64,000 nucleotides of DNA, taken from positions 1,173,001 through 1,237,000 of the forward strand of contig NZ_CP136856.1 in assembly GCF_033807535.1 (NCBI RefSeq). The letters are read 5' to 3'. Positions 32,766 to 40,908 of this stretch are shown piece after piece. Position numbers and translations under genes: made by a program. The notes beneath the pieces were generated by a model, which saw only the letters and a program-made list of their open reading frames with translations, was not told the origin of the DNA and did no database searches. Every line of letters starts with the position of its first letter. The first letter of the stretch is position 1. Source of the stretch: Oceanisphaera sp. IT1-181 (GTDB lineage Bacteria > Pseudomonadota > Gammaproteobacteria > Enterobacterales > Aeromonadaceae).

Positions 32766-35396
32766 ATGAGTAAATCGCTGGTAATAGTGGAATCGCCTGC
32801 TAAGGCAAAAACCATCAACAAATATCTGGGCAAAGACTTTATCGTTAAGTCCAGTGTCGGCCACGTGCGTGACTTGCCAACCTCTGGCTCGGCGCTGGCT
32901 AAAAAAGCGCCGGCTAAAAAAGTTGATACTAAATCTCTGAGCCCTGAGCAGAAAGCCAAGCTGAAAGCGCAAAAAGACCAAAAGGCCTTGATTGCGCGCA
33001 TGGGCATAGACCCGAACAACGGCTGGCAGGCAAATTATCAAATTTTGCCGGGTAAAGAGAAGGTGGTCACCGAATTACAAGCATTGGCTGAAAAAGCCGA
33101 CATCATCTATCTCGCAACGGATTTGGACCGCGAAGGGGAAGCCATTGCTTGGCACCTCAAAGAGCTGATCGGGGGGGACGATTCGCGCTTTAAGCGGGTA
33201 GTATTTAACGAGATCACCAAGTCTGCTATTCAAGAAGCTTTTAGCCAGCCCTCTGAGCTCAATCAATTTCGCGTGGACGCCCAGCAAGCACGCCGCTTTT
33301 TAGATCGCGTAGTTGGCTACATGGTGTCGCCACTGTTGTGGAAGAAAGTGGCCCGTGGCTTATCCGCAGGCCGCGTACAATCGGTAGCGGTGCGCTTACT
33401 CGTGGAAAAAGAGCGCGAGATTAAAGCGTTCGTCCCCGAAGAATATTGGGATATTCAAGCCCAGCTTAGCAACACCGAACAATTAGCGCTGTCGATGGCC
33501 GTAGCGAAATTTAAAGGTAAAGAATTTAAGCCCGATAATGAAACCGACGCCATGGCGGCGGTCGCCTCGCTTACAGCCAGCAGCTTTGAAGTGGTGTCGC
33601 GTGATGATAAGCCTACCCAAAGCAAACCGTCGGCGCCTTTTATTACCTCGACCTTGCAACAGGCAGCCAGCACCCGCTTAAGCTTTGGCGTAAAACGCAC
33701 CATGATGTTGGCCCAGCGCCTGTATGAAGCCGGCTACATTACCTATATGCGTACCGACTCCACCAACTTAAGCCAAGAGGCGGTGGCCAGCGCTCGGGAA
33801 TTTATCGAGCAGCAATACGGCACCGATTACCTGCCAGAAAATCCTGTTGTTTACAGTGCCAAGGCCAATGCTCAAGAAGCGCACGAAGCGATCCGCCCGT
33901 CCGATGTGACCTTAAGTGCCGAAGATCTCAATGGCATGGAAGCGGACGCCAAGCGTTTGTACGATTTAATTTTGCGCCAATTCTTGGCCTGCCAGATGAC
34001 GCCGGCTTTGTATGACAGCACCACCATTACCGTGCGCGCCGGTGATTACGATTTAAAAGCCCGTGGTCGCATCTTACGCTTTGCCGGTTGGACCAAGGTT
34101 CAAGAAGCCGCTAAAGGCCGAAAAGGTGAAGATACGGTGCTGCCAGCGGTGCAAGCAGGCGAGACGCTTAAGCTTGAGCAGTTGGATCCTAAGCAGCACT
34201 TTACCAAGCCACCCGCACGTTTTAGTGAGGCGGCACTGGTGCGCGAGCTCGAGAAACGTGGCATCGGTCGTCCCTCGACTTACGCGGCTATTATTTCCAC
34301 CATTCAAGACCGTGGCTATGTGAAGGTGGAAAGCCGCCGTTTCTATGCCGAAAAAATGGGCGAGATAGTCGCCGATCGTCTGCAAGAAAGTTTTGCCGAG
34401 CTGATGAACTATGACTTCACCGCGCAAATGGAAAGTAAGCTCGATGAAATCGCTCATGGCGAGCTGAACTGGACCACAGTTCTGGACGCCTTTTACGCGG
34501 AATTTACCGAAGAGTTAGCCAAAGCTGAGCGCCCCGCAGAAGAGGGCGGCATGCGTGCCAATGAAATGGTGATCACCGATATCAAGTGCCCCACTTGTGA
34601 CCGAGATATGGGCATTCGTACCGCCAGCACCGGCGTGTTTTTGGGTTGCTCAGGCTATGCCTTACCGCCGAAAGAGCGCTGTAAGCAAACCATTAACTTG
34701 GTGCCCGGTGATGAGTTTGTACTGGCGAACGACGAAGAAGCCGAAACCGATGCGCTGCGTGCCAAGCACCGCTGTGAAAAGTGTGGCACCGCCATGGATG
34801 CCTACTTTATCGATGATAAGCGCAAGCTCCATGTGTGTGGCCAAAACCCCGACTGCGATGGTTATGAGCTGGAAGAAGGGCAATTTAAGCTTAAAGGCTA
34901 CGACGGTCCTGTCATTGAGTGCGATCGCTGTACTGCTGAAATGCAGCTGAAAAATGGCCGCTTCGGTAAGTACATGGCCTGTACCAATGAAGAGTGTAAA
35001 AACACCCGCAAGATCTTAAAAAACGGCGACGTGGCACCGCCCAAAGAAGATCCGGTGCATTTACCCGAATTACCTTGTACTCAGTCTGACGCCTATTTTG
35101 TGTTGCGCGATGGCGCGGCCGGTATCTTTATGGCGGCCAGCAACTTTCCTAAATCGCGTGAAACCCGTGCGCCCTTAGTGGAAGAGCTGGTGCAGTTTAA
35201 AGACCGACTGTCGCCTAAGTTCACTTATTTGACCGAGGCGCCCGTTAAGGATCCCGAGGGTAACAAAGCAGTCGTGCGCTATAGCCGTAAGAATAAAGAG
35301 CAGTACGTGATGACGGAAATAGAGAAAAAAGCCACCGGCTGGACCGCCCATTATATAGATGGCAAGTGGGTACAAGCTCAGAAAAGTAAGAAGTAA
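32766..35396 (+). CDS. topA: DNA topoisomerase I
   Basis: Relaxes negative supercoils (type IA). The 876-residue protein starts with the TOPRIM strand VIVESPAKAKTI (6-17), followed by TDLDREGEAIAWHLKE with the acidic triad (118-133). The active-site tyrosine is Tyr327 in YITYMRTDST. A charged Lys/Ala-rich insert occurs at about 43-75. Three C-terminal zinc ribbons follow: CPTC...C, CEKCGTAMD...C...C and CDRCTAEM...C...C, as in E. coli (865 residues). Transcribed alone towards a weak terminator. Confidence 0.98.
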   Translation: MSKSLVIVESPAKAKTINKYLGKDFIVKSSVGHVRDLPTSGSALAKKAPAKKVDTKSLSPEQKAKLKAQKDQKALIARMGIDPNNGWQANYQILPGKEKVVTELQALAEKADIIYLATDLDREGEAIAWHLKELIGGDDSRFKRVVFNEITKSAIQEAFSQPSELNQFRVDAQQARRFLDRVVGYMVSPLLWKKVARGLSAGRVQSVAVRLLVEKEREIKAFVPEEYWDIQAQLSNTEQLALSMAVAKFKGKEFKPDNETDAMAAVASLTASSFEVVSRDDKPTQSKPSAPFITSTLQQAASTRLSFGVKRTMMLAQRLYEAGYITYMRTDSTNLSQEAVASAREFIEQQYGTDYLPENPVVYSAKANAQEAHEAIRPSDVTLSAEDLNGMEADAKRLYDLILRQFLACQMTPALYDSTTITVRAGDYDLKARGRILRFAGWTKVQEAAKGRKGEDTVLPAVQAGETLKLEQLDPKQHFTKPPARFSEAALVRELEKRGIGRPSTYAAIISTIQDRGYVKVESRRFYAEKMGEIVADRLQESFAELMNYDFTAQMESKLDEIAHGELNWTTVLDAFYAEFTEELAKAERPAEEGGMRANEMVITDIKCPTCDRDMGIRTASTGVFLGCSGYALPPKERCKQTINLVPGDEFVLANDEEAETDALRAKHRCEKCGTAMDAYFIDDKRKLHVCGQNPDCDGYELEEGQFKLKGYDGPVIECDRCTAEMQLKNGRFGKYMACTNEECKNTRKILKNGDVAPPKEDPVHLPELPCTQSDAYFVLRDGAAGIFMAASNFPKSRETRAPLVEELVQFKDRLSPKFTYLTEAPVKDPEGNKAVVRYSRKNKEQYVMTEIEKKATGWTAHYIDGKWVQAQKSKK

Positions 35397-35404
35397 ACTC
35401 ATTA

Positions 35405-35429
35405 GGCCAGCGCATTGCGCTGGCCTTTT
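35405..35429 (+). terminator. Terminator of topA
   Basis: Perfect 9-bp stem GGCCAGCGC/GCGCTGGCC with an ATT loop and a short TTTT tail, 8 bp after the stop. Confidence 0.8.
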
Positions 35430-35515
35430 ACGTTCTGCGCTGTACGTTAAACGTTATGAACACCCTGTTTTGATGTTCTGCGTAAGGCGTACCGCGTACC
35501 GCTTTTTTAGCGTCA
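35430..35515. repeat. GC-rich imperfect repeat after topA
   Basis: Contains CTGCGCTGTACGTTAAACG, GAACACCCTGTTTTGATGTTC and CTGCGTAAGGCGTACCGCG, the last with a direct GTACCGC repeat. It resembles the elements at 22379-22505 and 62975-63165. Members are too divergent to define ends by eye. Confidence 0.35.
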
Positions 35516-35531
35516 CATAAAGGGAGTGGAT

Positions 35532-35708
35532 ATGGATATTCATCAGTTAACGCCCGGCATGCTGTGTTACACCACACTGGGCTCAGGCTATGTGCTGGAA
35601 GTGGATATACCAAACCAACAGGTATTGCTGCAGCGCGAAGATGAACCGGCTCCCTTCCAAGTGCACATCAGTGACGTGTTGGCAGAGAACCCGCACTTAA
35701 AGCGTTAA
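35532..35708 (+). CDS. Small uncharacterised protein (58 aa)
   Basis: I do not recognise the family. The 58-residue product (MDIHQLTPGMLCYTTLGSG at the start, SDVLAENPHLKR at the end) looks like a small beta-barrel: short strands alternate with turns (GYVLEVDIPNQQVLLQRED), as in KOW- or SH3-like modules. The ATG at 35532 is preceded by AAAGGGA, and a strong terminator follows 40 bp downstream, both of which support a real gene. It lies between topA and lysC. Confidence 0.6.
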   Translation: MDIHQLTPGMLCYTTLGSGYVLEVDIPNQQVLLQREDEPAPFQVHISDVLAENPHLKR

Positions 35709-35748
35709 GCATCGAGTATCAGGCTCAATTATAAAAACTCGAAGATAA

Positions 35749-35782
35749 AAAAAGGCAGTTATCACCTGATAACTGCCTTTTT
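35749..35782. terminator. Bidirectional terminator between the 58-aa gene and lysC
   Basis: A 16-bp perfect stem (35749-35764 and 35767-35782) of AAAAAGGCAGTTATCA and its complement with a CC loop; T-run on both strands. Confidence 0.93.
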
Positions 35783-35804
35783 ATTGGTCTCTTATTAGCC
35801 AGTG

Positions 35805-37142
35805 TTAAGCAGGCAGCAATTCTTGATGTAGGGTGTTTACGACCCGATCTGAGTCGGCTTCGGGTATCAAGAAGCACAAGTTATGGGAGCTGGCACCGTA
35901 GCAAATCATGCGTACGTTTACGTCGATTAAAGCCTTAAACACCTGACTGCTGGTGCCGCTGACTTCACTCATGCGATTACCAATTAAGGCGATCAGCGCC
36001 AAGTCGTGCTCTACCTGCAAATGACAATGCTTGTTTAGCTCTTCACGCACTTCGTCGGTTAACAGCTCGGCGCCTGAGTCTAGCGTCAGTGACACGCTGA
36101 TCACCGACGTAGTGATTAAATCCACCGAGATTTTATGCTTGGCCAAGATGCCAAAGACTTCGGCCAGGAAGCCGTGTACTTGAAACATGCTCTGATTGGT
36201 GAGCGTCAGCAATACCTGATTGCGACGCAGAGCAATGGCGCGAAACAATGGCTGGCTGTCGGTTTCATTGCGGATCCAAGTGCCGCCGGATTCAGGCGCT
36301 CTGCTTGAACCGACAAACACCGGAATTTGCTGGCGTACTGCTGGCTGCAAGGTGGCAGGGTGCAAGACCTTAGCGCCAAAGGTCGCCATTTCAGAGGCTT
36401 CGCTAAAGCTGATTTCGCTAATCGGGCGCGCTGCTGTCACTAAGCGGGGGTCGGTCGTGTAAATACCCGGTACATCGGTCCAGATTTGTACGGCCACGGC
36501 GTTGAGGGCTTCCGCTAACAGTGCGGCGGAAAAATCACTGCCACCGCGGCCAAGCGTGGTGGTGCGGCCATCTTTGGCGGCGCCAATAAAGCCTTGTGTG
36601 ACCACCAACTGATTGGCACACAGCGGCGCTAACTCTTTTTCCACTTCGGCCTGTAAATTCGCTAAATCTGGAGTAGCGCGGCTAAAGCGGTCATCGGTAC
36701 GCATCACTTTTCGCACATCAAACCACACCGCGGGGGTGCCACGGCTGCGCAGCAGCTCCACAAACAAGCGCGTCGACATCAGCTCACCCTGCGCCACGAT
36801 TTCATCGTGCAAGGCCTTGGTAGGGCTAATAGCGGCACTGTCGGACAACTCTTTAATGTGCACCAAGATATCTTCGATATGACGGGTGAGCATTTCAGGT
36901 TTATCGAGGCTATTCAGGATCCCTTGCTGGATCTCGGTGAGCTGCCCTAATAAAGCCGTGCGGGCATCGGGCAGTTGTTCACCAGATGCCAAGGCTACCA
37001 GAATATTGGTCACGCCTGAGCTCGCACTCAATACCGCTAAGCGAGTGTTAGGATTTTCTTCAAGAATAAGGGCACAACGACTCATGGCCTCAGCGTCAAC
37101 GACACTGGTGCCACCAAATTTAGCAACGGTTAACTGGCTCAA
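35805..37142 (-). CDS. lysC: Lysine-sensitive aspartokinase III
   Basis: Phosphorylates aspartate, the first step to lysine, threonine, methionine and diaminopimelate. The 445-residue product has KFGGTS (8-13), FDVRKVMRTDDRF, TLGRGGSDFSAALLA, and two C-terminal ACT domains for lysine feedback (FLAEVFGILAKHKISVDLI, LIGNRMSEVSG). It starts with TTG at 37142, with AAGGAG 6 bases upstream and no in-frame ATG nearby; the homologous N terminus begins here. A lysine riboswitch and a consensus promoter lie upstream, so lysine should control both synthesis and activity. Confidence 0.96.
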   Translation of the reverse strand: MSQLTVAKFGGTSVVDAEAMSRCALILEENPNTRLAVLSASSGVTNILVALASGEQLPDARTALLGQLTEIQQGILNSLDKPEMLTRHIEDILVHIKELSDSAAISPTKALHDEIVAQGELMSTRLFVELLRSRGTPAVWFDVRKVMRTDDRFSRATPDLANLQAEVEKELAPLCANQLVVTQGFIGAAKDGRTTTLGRGGSDFSAALLAEALNAVAVQIWTDVPGIYTTDPRLVTAARPISEISFSEASEMATFGAKVLHPATLQPAVRQQIPVFVGSSRAPESGGTWIRNETDSQPLFRAIALRRNQVLLTLTNQSMFQVHGFLAEVFGILAKHKISVDLITTSVISVSLTLDSGAELLTDEVREELNKHCHLQVEHDLALIALIGNRMSEVSGTSSQVFKALIDVNVRMICYGASSHNLCFLIPEADSDRVVNTLHQELLPA

Positions 37143-37204
37143 CTGCAGCTCCTTGATAGGTGCAAAATAATAAGTAATGGGAAACGGCTGCAGGGACGTG
37201 AAAG

Positions 37205-37380
37205 GTCACTTAGAAGCACGCCAGCCCTTGATTAGGCGACAGCCTGAAGGATTCAGCCCTCAAAGCCGCAGCGCAAAAGCTGTCTCTTGTGCGCCGCTCG
37301 GCGTTATCTCCCCTGGCCGAGCATTTTGGGAGTGGCAGCTCCTAGCATCGGTTACCTGAATAACGCACCTCTTCTGTCCG
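37205..37380 (-). ncRNA. Lysine riboswitch (L box) in the lysC leader
   Basis: On the minus strand the conserved L-box core can be read in order: AGAGGTGCG at the 5' side of P1/P2 (around 37372), GGGGAGATAACGCCGAGC, then GGGCTGAATCC, and GGCGTGCTTCTAAGT closing P1 (around 37210). This is the aptamer arrangement found upstream of lysC in Bacillus and gammaproteobacteria. No terminator with a T-run lies between it and the gene, so control is probably of translation. CTGCAGC (about 37184-37190) can pair with GCTGCAG, which overlaps the end of the AAGGAG site just before the TTG. Confidence 0.9.
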
Positions 37381-37409
37381 AAAAGTCTGCCCGTAAAACG
37401 GGCCACCAC

Positions 37410-37438
37410 ATAGTTACTAGGTGGTGCTTTATTGTCAA
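37410..37438 (-). promoter_or_regulatory. Promoter of lysC
   Basis: On the minus strand TTGACA (37433-37438), a 17-base spacer and AACTAT (37410-37415). Transcription would start just before the riboswitch and give a leader of about 260 nt. Confidence 0.7.
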
Positions 37439-37458
37439 TTGTTAACTGCTGAACAGAC

Positions 37459-38787
37459 TTATATTAAGTCTTTCATCATGATTTTAGAGCGACGCTGATA
37501 ATTATACAGCGCTTGCTTGCCCATCGGCAGCGCGCTTACGTCCACCGGCTCAAAGCCGCGTTCTCTAAACCAATGAATGGAGCGCGTGGTCAAAATAAAC
37601 AGTCGGCTCATGCCGCGCTTTTTCGCCTGTTCTTCCACTTTGTACAACAGCATGTCGCCACGGCTGCCACGTCGGTAGTCCGGATGAATAGCCACACAGG
37701 CCATTTCGGCCATGGCTTCATCCGGGAACGGATATAAGGCCGCACAGCCGATAATAGCACCGTCTTTTTCGATGATAGTGAATTGGTCCACTTCCATTTC
37801 TAACTGCTCTCGAGAGCGGCGTACCAGTACGCCTTCTTCCTCGAGGGGGCGGATCAAATCCAAGATACCGCCAATATCATCGATGCGCGCCTGACGCGCT
37901 TGCTCGGCACTTTGGCTGACTAACTGGGTGCCTAAGCCATCGCGGGTAAACAACTCTTGAATAAGCGCACCATCTTCTTTGTAGCTCACCAAGTGGCTGC
38001 GCGGCACACCGGCACGGCAACTGGCAATGGCCGCGCGCAAGTAACGCGCCGTGCCCGATAAGGTATCGCCTTCGGCCATTAAGCGCTGTAAATGCTCTTC
38101 TGCCTGTTCAGGTAATAGCTCAGGAATGGCGTTGTCGTCTTCGTCGAGCACACCTAGCTGAGAGCAAAAGCCAATTAACTTGGTGGCTTTTAGCTCGATG
38201 GCGAGTCGGCGCGCCAGCTCTTCTGAGGATAAGTTAAAGCTCTCACCGGTCACCGAAAAACCAATCGGGGAAATAAGCACGGTGGCACCATTCACCAACT
38301 GATGATTGATGGTATCCGTATGAATGCGGCGCACGCGGCCCGAGTGTTGATAGTCGACGCCATCATCAATGCCCAGCGGTTGGGCGGTCACAAAGTTACC
38401 GGTGACCACGTTGATGCGGGCATTTTGCATGGGCGTATTAATGAGGCCCATCGACAAACGCGCCATTATGTCCATTTGCAAGCCGCCACAGACATCTTTG
38501 ATGATGCGAAAGCTGTGCTCATCGGTAACGCGGGTGTGTTTATGAAACACATTGTCCAATTTAGCTTCGGCCAAGCCTTTGTCAATTTGCGGGCGCGCAC
38601 CAAACACGATCACCAATCGAATGCCAAGGCTGGTCAAGAGCGCTATATCGCTGATGATATTGGGGAAGTTATCTTGATCAATGGCTTCGCCGCCTAACAT
38701 AACCACAAAGGTCGAGCCTCTATGTAAATTCACATAGGGGCTAGATTGGCGAAACGCTTTTACTAATGCAGCATCGGTATCGCGCAC
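37459..38787 (-). CDS. argA: Amino-acid N-acetyltransferase (N-acetylglutamate synthase)
   Basis: Makes N-acetylglutamate from glutamate and acetyl-CoA, the committed step of arginine synthesis. The 442-residue classical ArgA has an amino-acid-kinase-like N-terminal domain that binds the feedback inhibitor (TFVVMLGGEAI, VFGARPQIDKGL) and a C-terminal GNAT domain (ACVAIHPDYRRGSRGDMLLY, WFRERGFEP). I start it at the GTG at 38787, preceded by AAGGA 6 bases upstream; it gives the length of E. coli ArgA (443). The frame continues open for 88 codons further but without family similarity. No convincing ArgR box was seen upstream. Confidence 0.95.
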   Translation of the reverse strand: MRDTDAALVKAFRQSSPYVNLHRGSTFVVMLGGEAIDQDNFPNIISDIALLTSLGIRLVIVFGARPQIDKGLAEAKLDNVFHKHTRVTDEHSFRIIKDVCGGLQMDIMARLSMGLINTPMQNARINVVTGNFVTAQPLGIDDGVDYQHSGRVRRIHTDTINHQLVNGATVLISPIGFSVTGESFNLSSEELARRLAIELKATKLIGFCSQLGVLDEDDNAIPELLPEQAEEHLQRLMAEGDTLSGTARYLRAAIASCRAGVPRSHLVSYKEDGALIQELFTRDGLGTQLVSQSAEQARQARIDDIGGILDLIRPLEEEGVLVRRSREQLEMEVDQFTIIEKDGAIIGCAALYPFPDEAMAEMACVAIHPDYRRGSRGDMLLYKVEEQAKKRGMSRLFILTTRSIHWFRERGFEPVDVSALPMGKQALYNYQRRSKIMMKDLI

Positions 38788-39133
38788 AGAGCATCCTTGG
38801 CTTAACAACAGGGTAAAACAGCATGGTCGTGAAAATTCATGCAAAAAACAAGGGTAATTAATTACTTTTATTCGATAAAGCGTGGGCGGCGGCGCTAATG
38901 TGCGCCATTTTTTGCGATAGTTGGCTGGGCTTAAATGAGAGGACCGGCAGATGTTAGAGGGTAAGTTTGATCTAGCGCATTTTGATTTGAAAAATGCGAG
39001 CAAGCACCAAGAATGCAGCGCCCTTGTATGGGGCTTTATGTTAGGCTTCATCTGTAGAAAAGAGCGTCAAAAACACCTGCGAGACTATAGCTAAAACAAC
39101 AACAGCCAAAATAACAAAAAAGCGAGAACACAC
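38788..39133. other. Divergent control region of argA and nhaD
   Basis: 346 bp between the two starts. AT-rich around 38840-38890, where TTATTCGATAAA and AATTCATGCA occur, but neither forms a full ARG box. No gene is supported. Confidence 0.45.
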
Positions 39134-40579
39134 ATGCAAAGGAAGCTGTCCTTACTCACCATCGGAGGGCTGTTAGCACTGTTCAGCACCTCGGTATCTG
39201 CGGCCGAGTTGCCGCTTGATTTGACCCACACTAACATCGGCATTTTCGCGCTCGCCGTGTTCGTCTTCGCCTATATCCTAGTGATGGCCGAAGAATATCT
39301 GCATCTGAGAAAATCTAAGCCAGTGTTGGTTGCAGCCGGCATTATCTGGGTCGCTATCGGCTGGACCTATATGAACAGTGGCTTTGGCGACCTGCCCAAA
39401 GAAGCGTTTCGTCATAATTTATTAGAATACGCTGAGCTGCTGTTGTTCTTACTGGTGGCCATGACGTATATCAGCGCCATGGAAGACAGGGGCCTGTTTG
39501 ATGCCTTGCGCTCTTGGATGATCCGCCGTGGCTTTAGTTATAAATCCTTATTCTGGTTAACCGGCATCTTGGCCTTCTTTATCTCGCCGGTGGCGGATAA
39601 CTTAACGACAGCGCTGTTGATGAGTGCGGTGGTGATCAAGGTAGCCGAGGGCGATAAGAAATTTATCAATATTTGCTGCGTTAATATCGTGATTGCGGCC
39701 AACGCCGGCGGCGCCTTTAGTCCGTTTGGCGACATCACCACCTTGATGGTATGGCAAGCGGGCATTATTCAGTTCAATGAATTCTTCATTTTGTTTATCC
39801 CCGCCGTGCTTAACTACTTAGTCCCTGCCGTGATCATGAGCTTTTTTATCGAAAACCGCTGTCCAGTAGCGGTGTATGAAAAAGCGGTGTTAAAGCGCGG
39901 CGCGCTGCGCATCGTGTTTTTATTCTTATTAACAGTCGCCACTGCTGTGGCCTGCCAAAGCATACTTGACTTGCCACCGGTACTGGGCATGATGACGGGC
40001 TTAGGCTATTTGCAGTTTTTTGGTTATTACTTACGTCAAACCTTGGACAGTTCGGTGGCGCGGCAAAAAGTCATGGCCGTTAAGCGCGGTGATGAAGAAG
40101 CCTTGCAGCGCTTAGGCAGTGTGGTGCCATTTGATGTGTTCAGTAAGGTTGCCCGTGCTGAGTGGGACACCTTATTGTTCTTCTACGGCGTGGTAATGTG
40201 CGTGGGCGGGCTTGGTTTTATGGGCTATTTGGCGCTGGGCTCTGAGTTCTTATATGGCCAGTGGGATGCCATGTACGCCAATATTGCCATTGGGCTTATC
40301 TCGGCGGTGGTCGATAATATTCCGGTAATGTTTGCAGTTTTGAGCATGGAGCCGGACATGTCTCACGGTAACTGGCTATTAGTCACCTTAGCGGCCGGTG
40401 TGGGCGGCAGCTTGTTATCGGTAGGCTCGGCGGCGGGTGTGGCCTTAATGGGCCAAGCACGAGGCATGTATACCTTCTTCGGTCACCTGAAATGGGCGCC
40501 GGTTATTCTGCTCGGTTATGTGGCCAGTATCTTGGCGCACCTGTGGCTTAACGCCGATAGCTTTAATATATTTGGCTAA
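39134..40579 (+). CDS. nhaD: Na+/H+ antiporter NhaD
   Basis: Expels sodium in exchange for protons in the inner membrane. The 481-residue protein starts with a signal-like segment (LLTIGGLLALFSTSVSAAE) and has about a dozen hydrophobic helices. The motifs FFISPVADNLTTALLMSAV and NIVIAANAGGAFSPFGDITT are those of NhaD, with conserved Asp and Asn in the ion path; IGLISAVVDNIPVMFAVL carries another. NhaD members are typical of marine and halophilic bacteria. Transcribed alone, with a terminator downstream. Confidence 0.95.
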   Translation: MQRKLSLLTIGGLLALFSTSVSAAELPLDLTHTNIGIFALAVFVFAYILVMAEEYLHLRKSKPVLVAAGIIWVAIGWTYMNSGFGDLPKEAFRHNLLEYAELLLFLLVAMTYISAMEDRGLFDALRSWMIRRGFSYKSLFWLTGILAFFISPVADNLTTALLMSAVVIKVAEGDKKFINICCVNIVIAANAGGAFSPFGDITTLMVWQAGIIQFNEFFILFIPAVLNYLVPAVIMSFFIENRCPVAVYEKAVLKRGALRIVFLFLLTVATAVACQSILDLPPVLGMMTGLGYLQFFGYYLRQTLDSSVARQKVMAVKRGDEEALQRLGSVVPFDVFSKVARAEWDTLLFFYGVVMCVGGLGFMGYLALGSEFLYGQWDAMYANIAIGLISAVVDNIPVMFAVLSMEPDMSHGNWLLVTLAAGVGGSLLSVGSAAGVALMGQARGMYTFFGHLKWAPVILLGYVASILAHLWLNADSFNIFG

Positions 40580-40613
40580 GCCTGATGGCTGAGTTGAGTG
40601 GCGGTTCTAAATC

Positions 40614-40643
40614 AGCCCTGACGTTATGCGTCAGGGCTTTTTG
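40614..40643 (+). terminator. Terminator of nhaD
   Basis: Perfect 10-bp stem AGCCCTGACG/CGTCAGGGCT with a TTATG loop and TTTTTG tail. Confidence 0.92.
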
Positions 40644-40648
40644 TTTAA

Positions 40649-40673
40649 TGTAGCCCGGCAATTTATTCGCCGG
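40649..40673. repeat. Partial copy of the TGTAG/CTACA repeat
   Basis: TGTAGCCCGGCAATTTATTC and the following GCCGG repeat the start of the element at 40715 with three changes; it looks like a truncated neighbour copy. Confidence 0.65.
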
Positions 40674-40714
40674 CCAGCATAGCAGGCTATTTAAGACCCA
40701 GCGCAGTAGTGTTT

Positions 40715-40817
40715 TGTAGCCGCCAATTTATTCGGCGGTTCTGCGTAGCAGAATGCTTTAAGCCCCAAACAATAAACCGTGGCGAAGTCCTCTTCGCCGA
40801 AGAAACGGCCACCTACA
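40715..40817 (-). repeat. Dispersed modular repeat (TGTAG...CTACA), copy A
   Basis: 103 bp bounded by TTTTGTAG and CTACAAAA. Read on the minus strand it contains in order a GGCCGTTTCTTCGGCGAAGAG hairpin-like module (shortened here), GACTTCGCCACGGTTT, a middle stretch, and CCGAATAAATTGGCGGCTAC. The same modules recur at 52483, 53542 and 56069. It is non-coding and lies between nhaD and the TRAP genes. Confidence 0.85.
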
Positions 40818-40860
40818 AAAGATAAAATAAACCGGTGATTTATACACCTCACACGCCAAA

Positions 40861-40888
40861 AAAAGCCCCAACCTAGGTTGGGGCTTTT
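40861..40888. terminator. Bidirectional terminator after the TRAP permease gene
   Basis: A perfect 28-bp palindrome, AAAAGCCCCAACC and its complement meeting at TAGG/CCTA, with A- and T-runs at the ends. Confidence 0.88.
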
Positions 40889-40908
40889 GATTTAGCTAAG
40901 CGGTGTGC

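Noticed and set aside
38826..38880. ArgR operator upstream of argA
   Set aside because: TGAAAATTCA and TTATTCGATAA have the wrong spacing and only half-matches.
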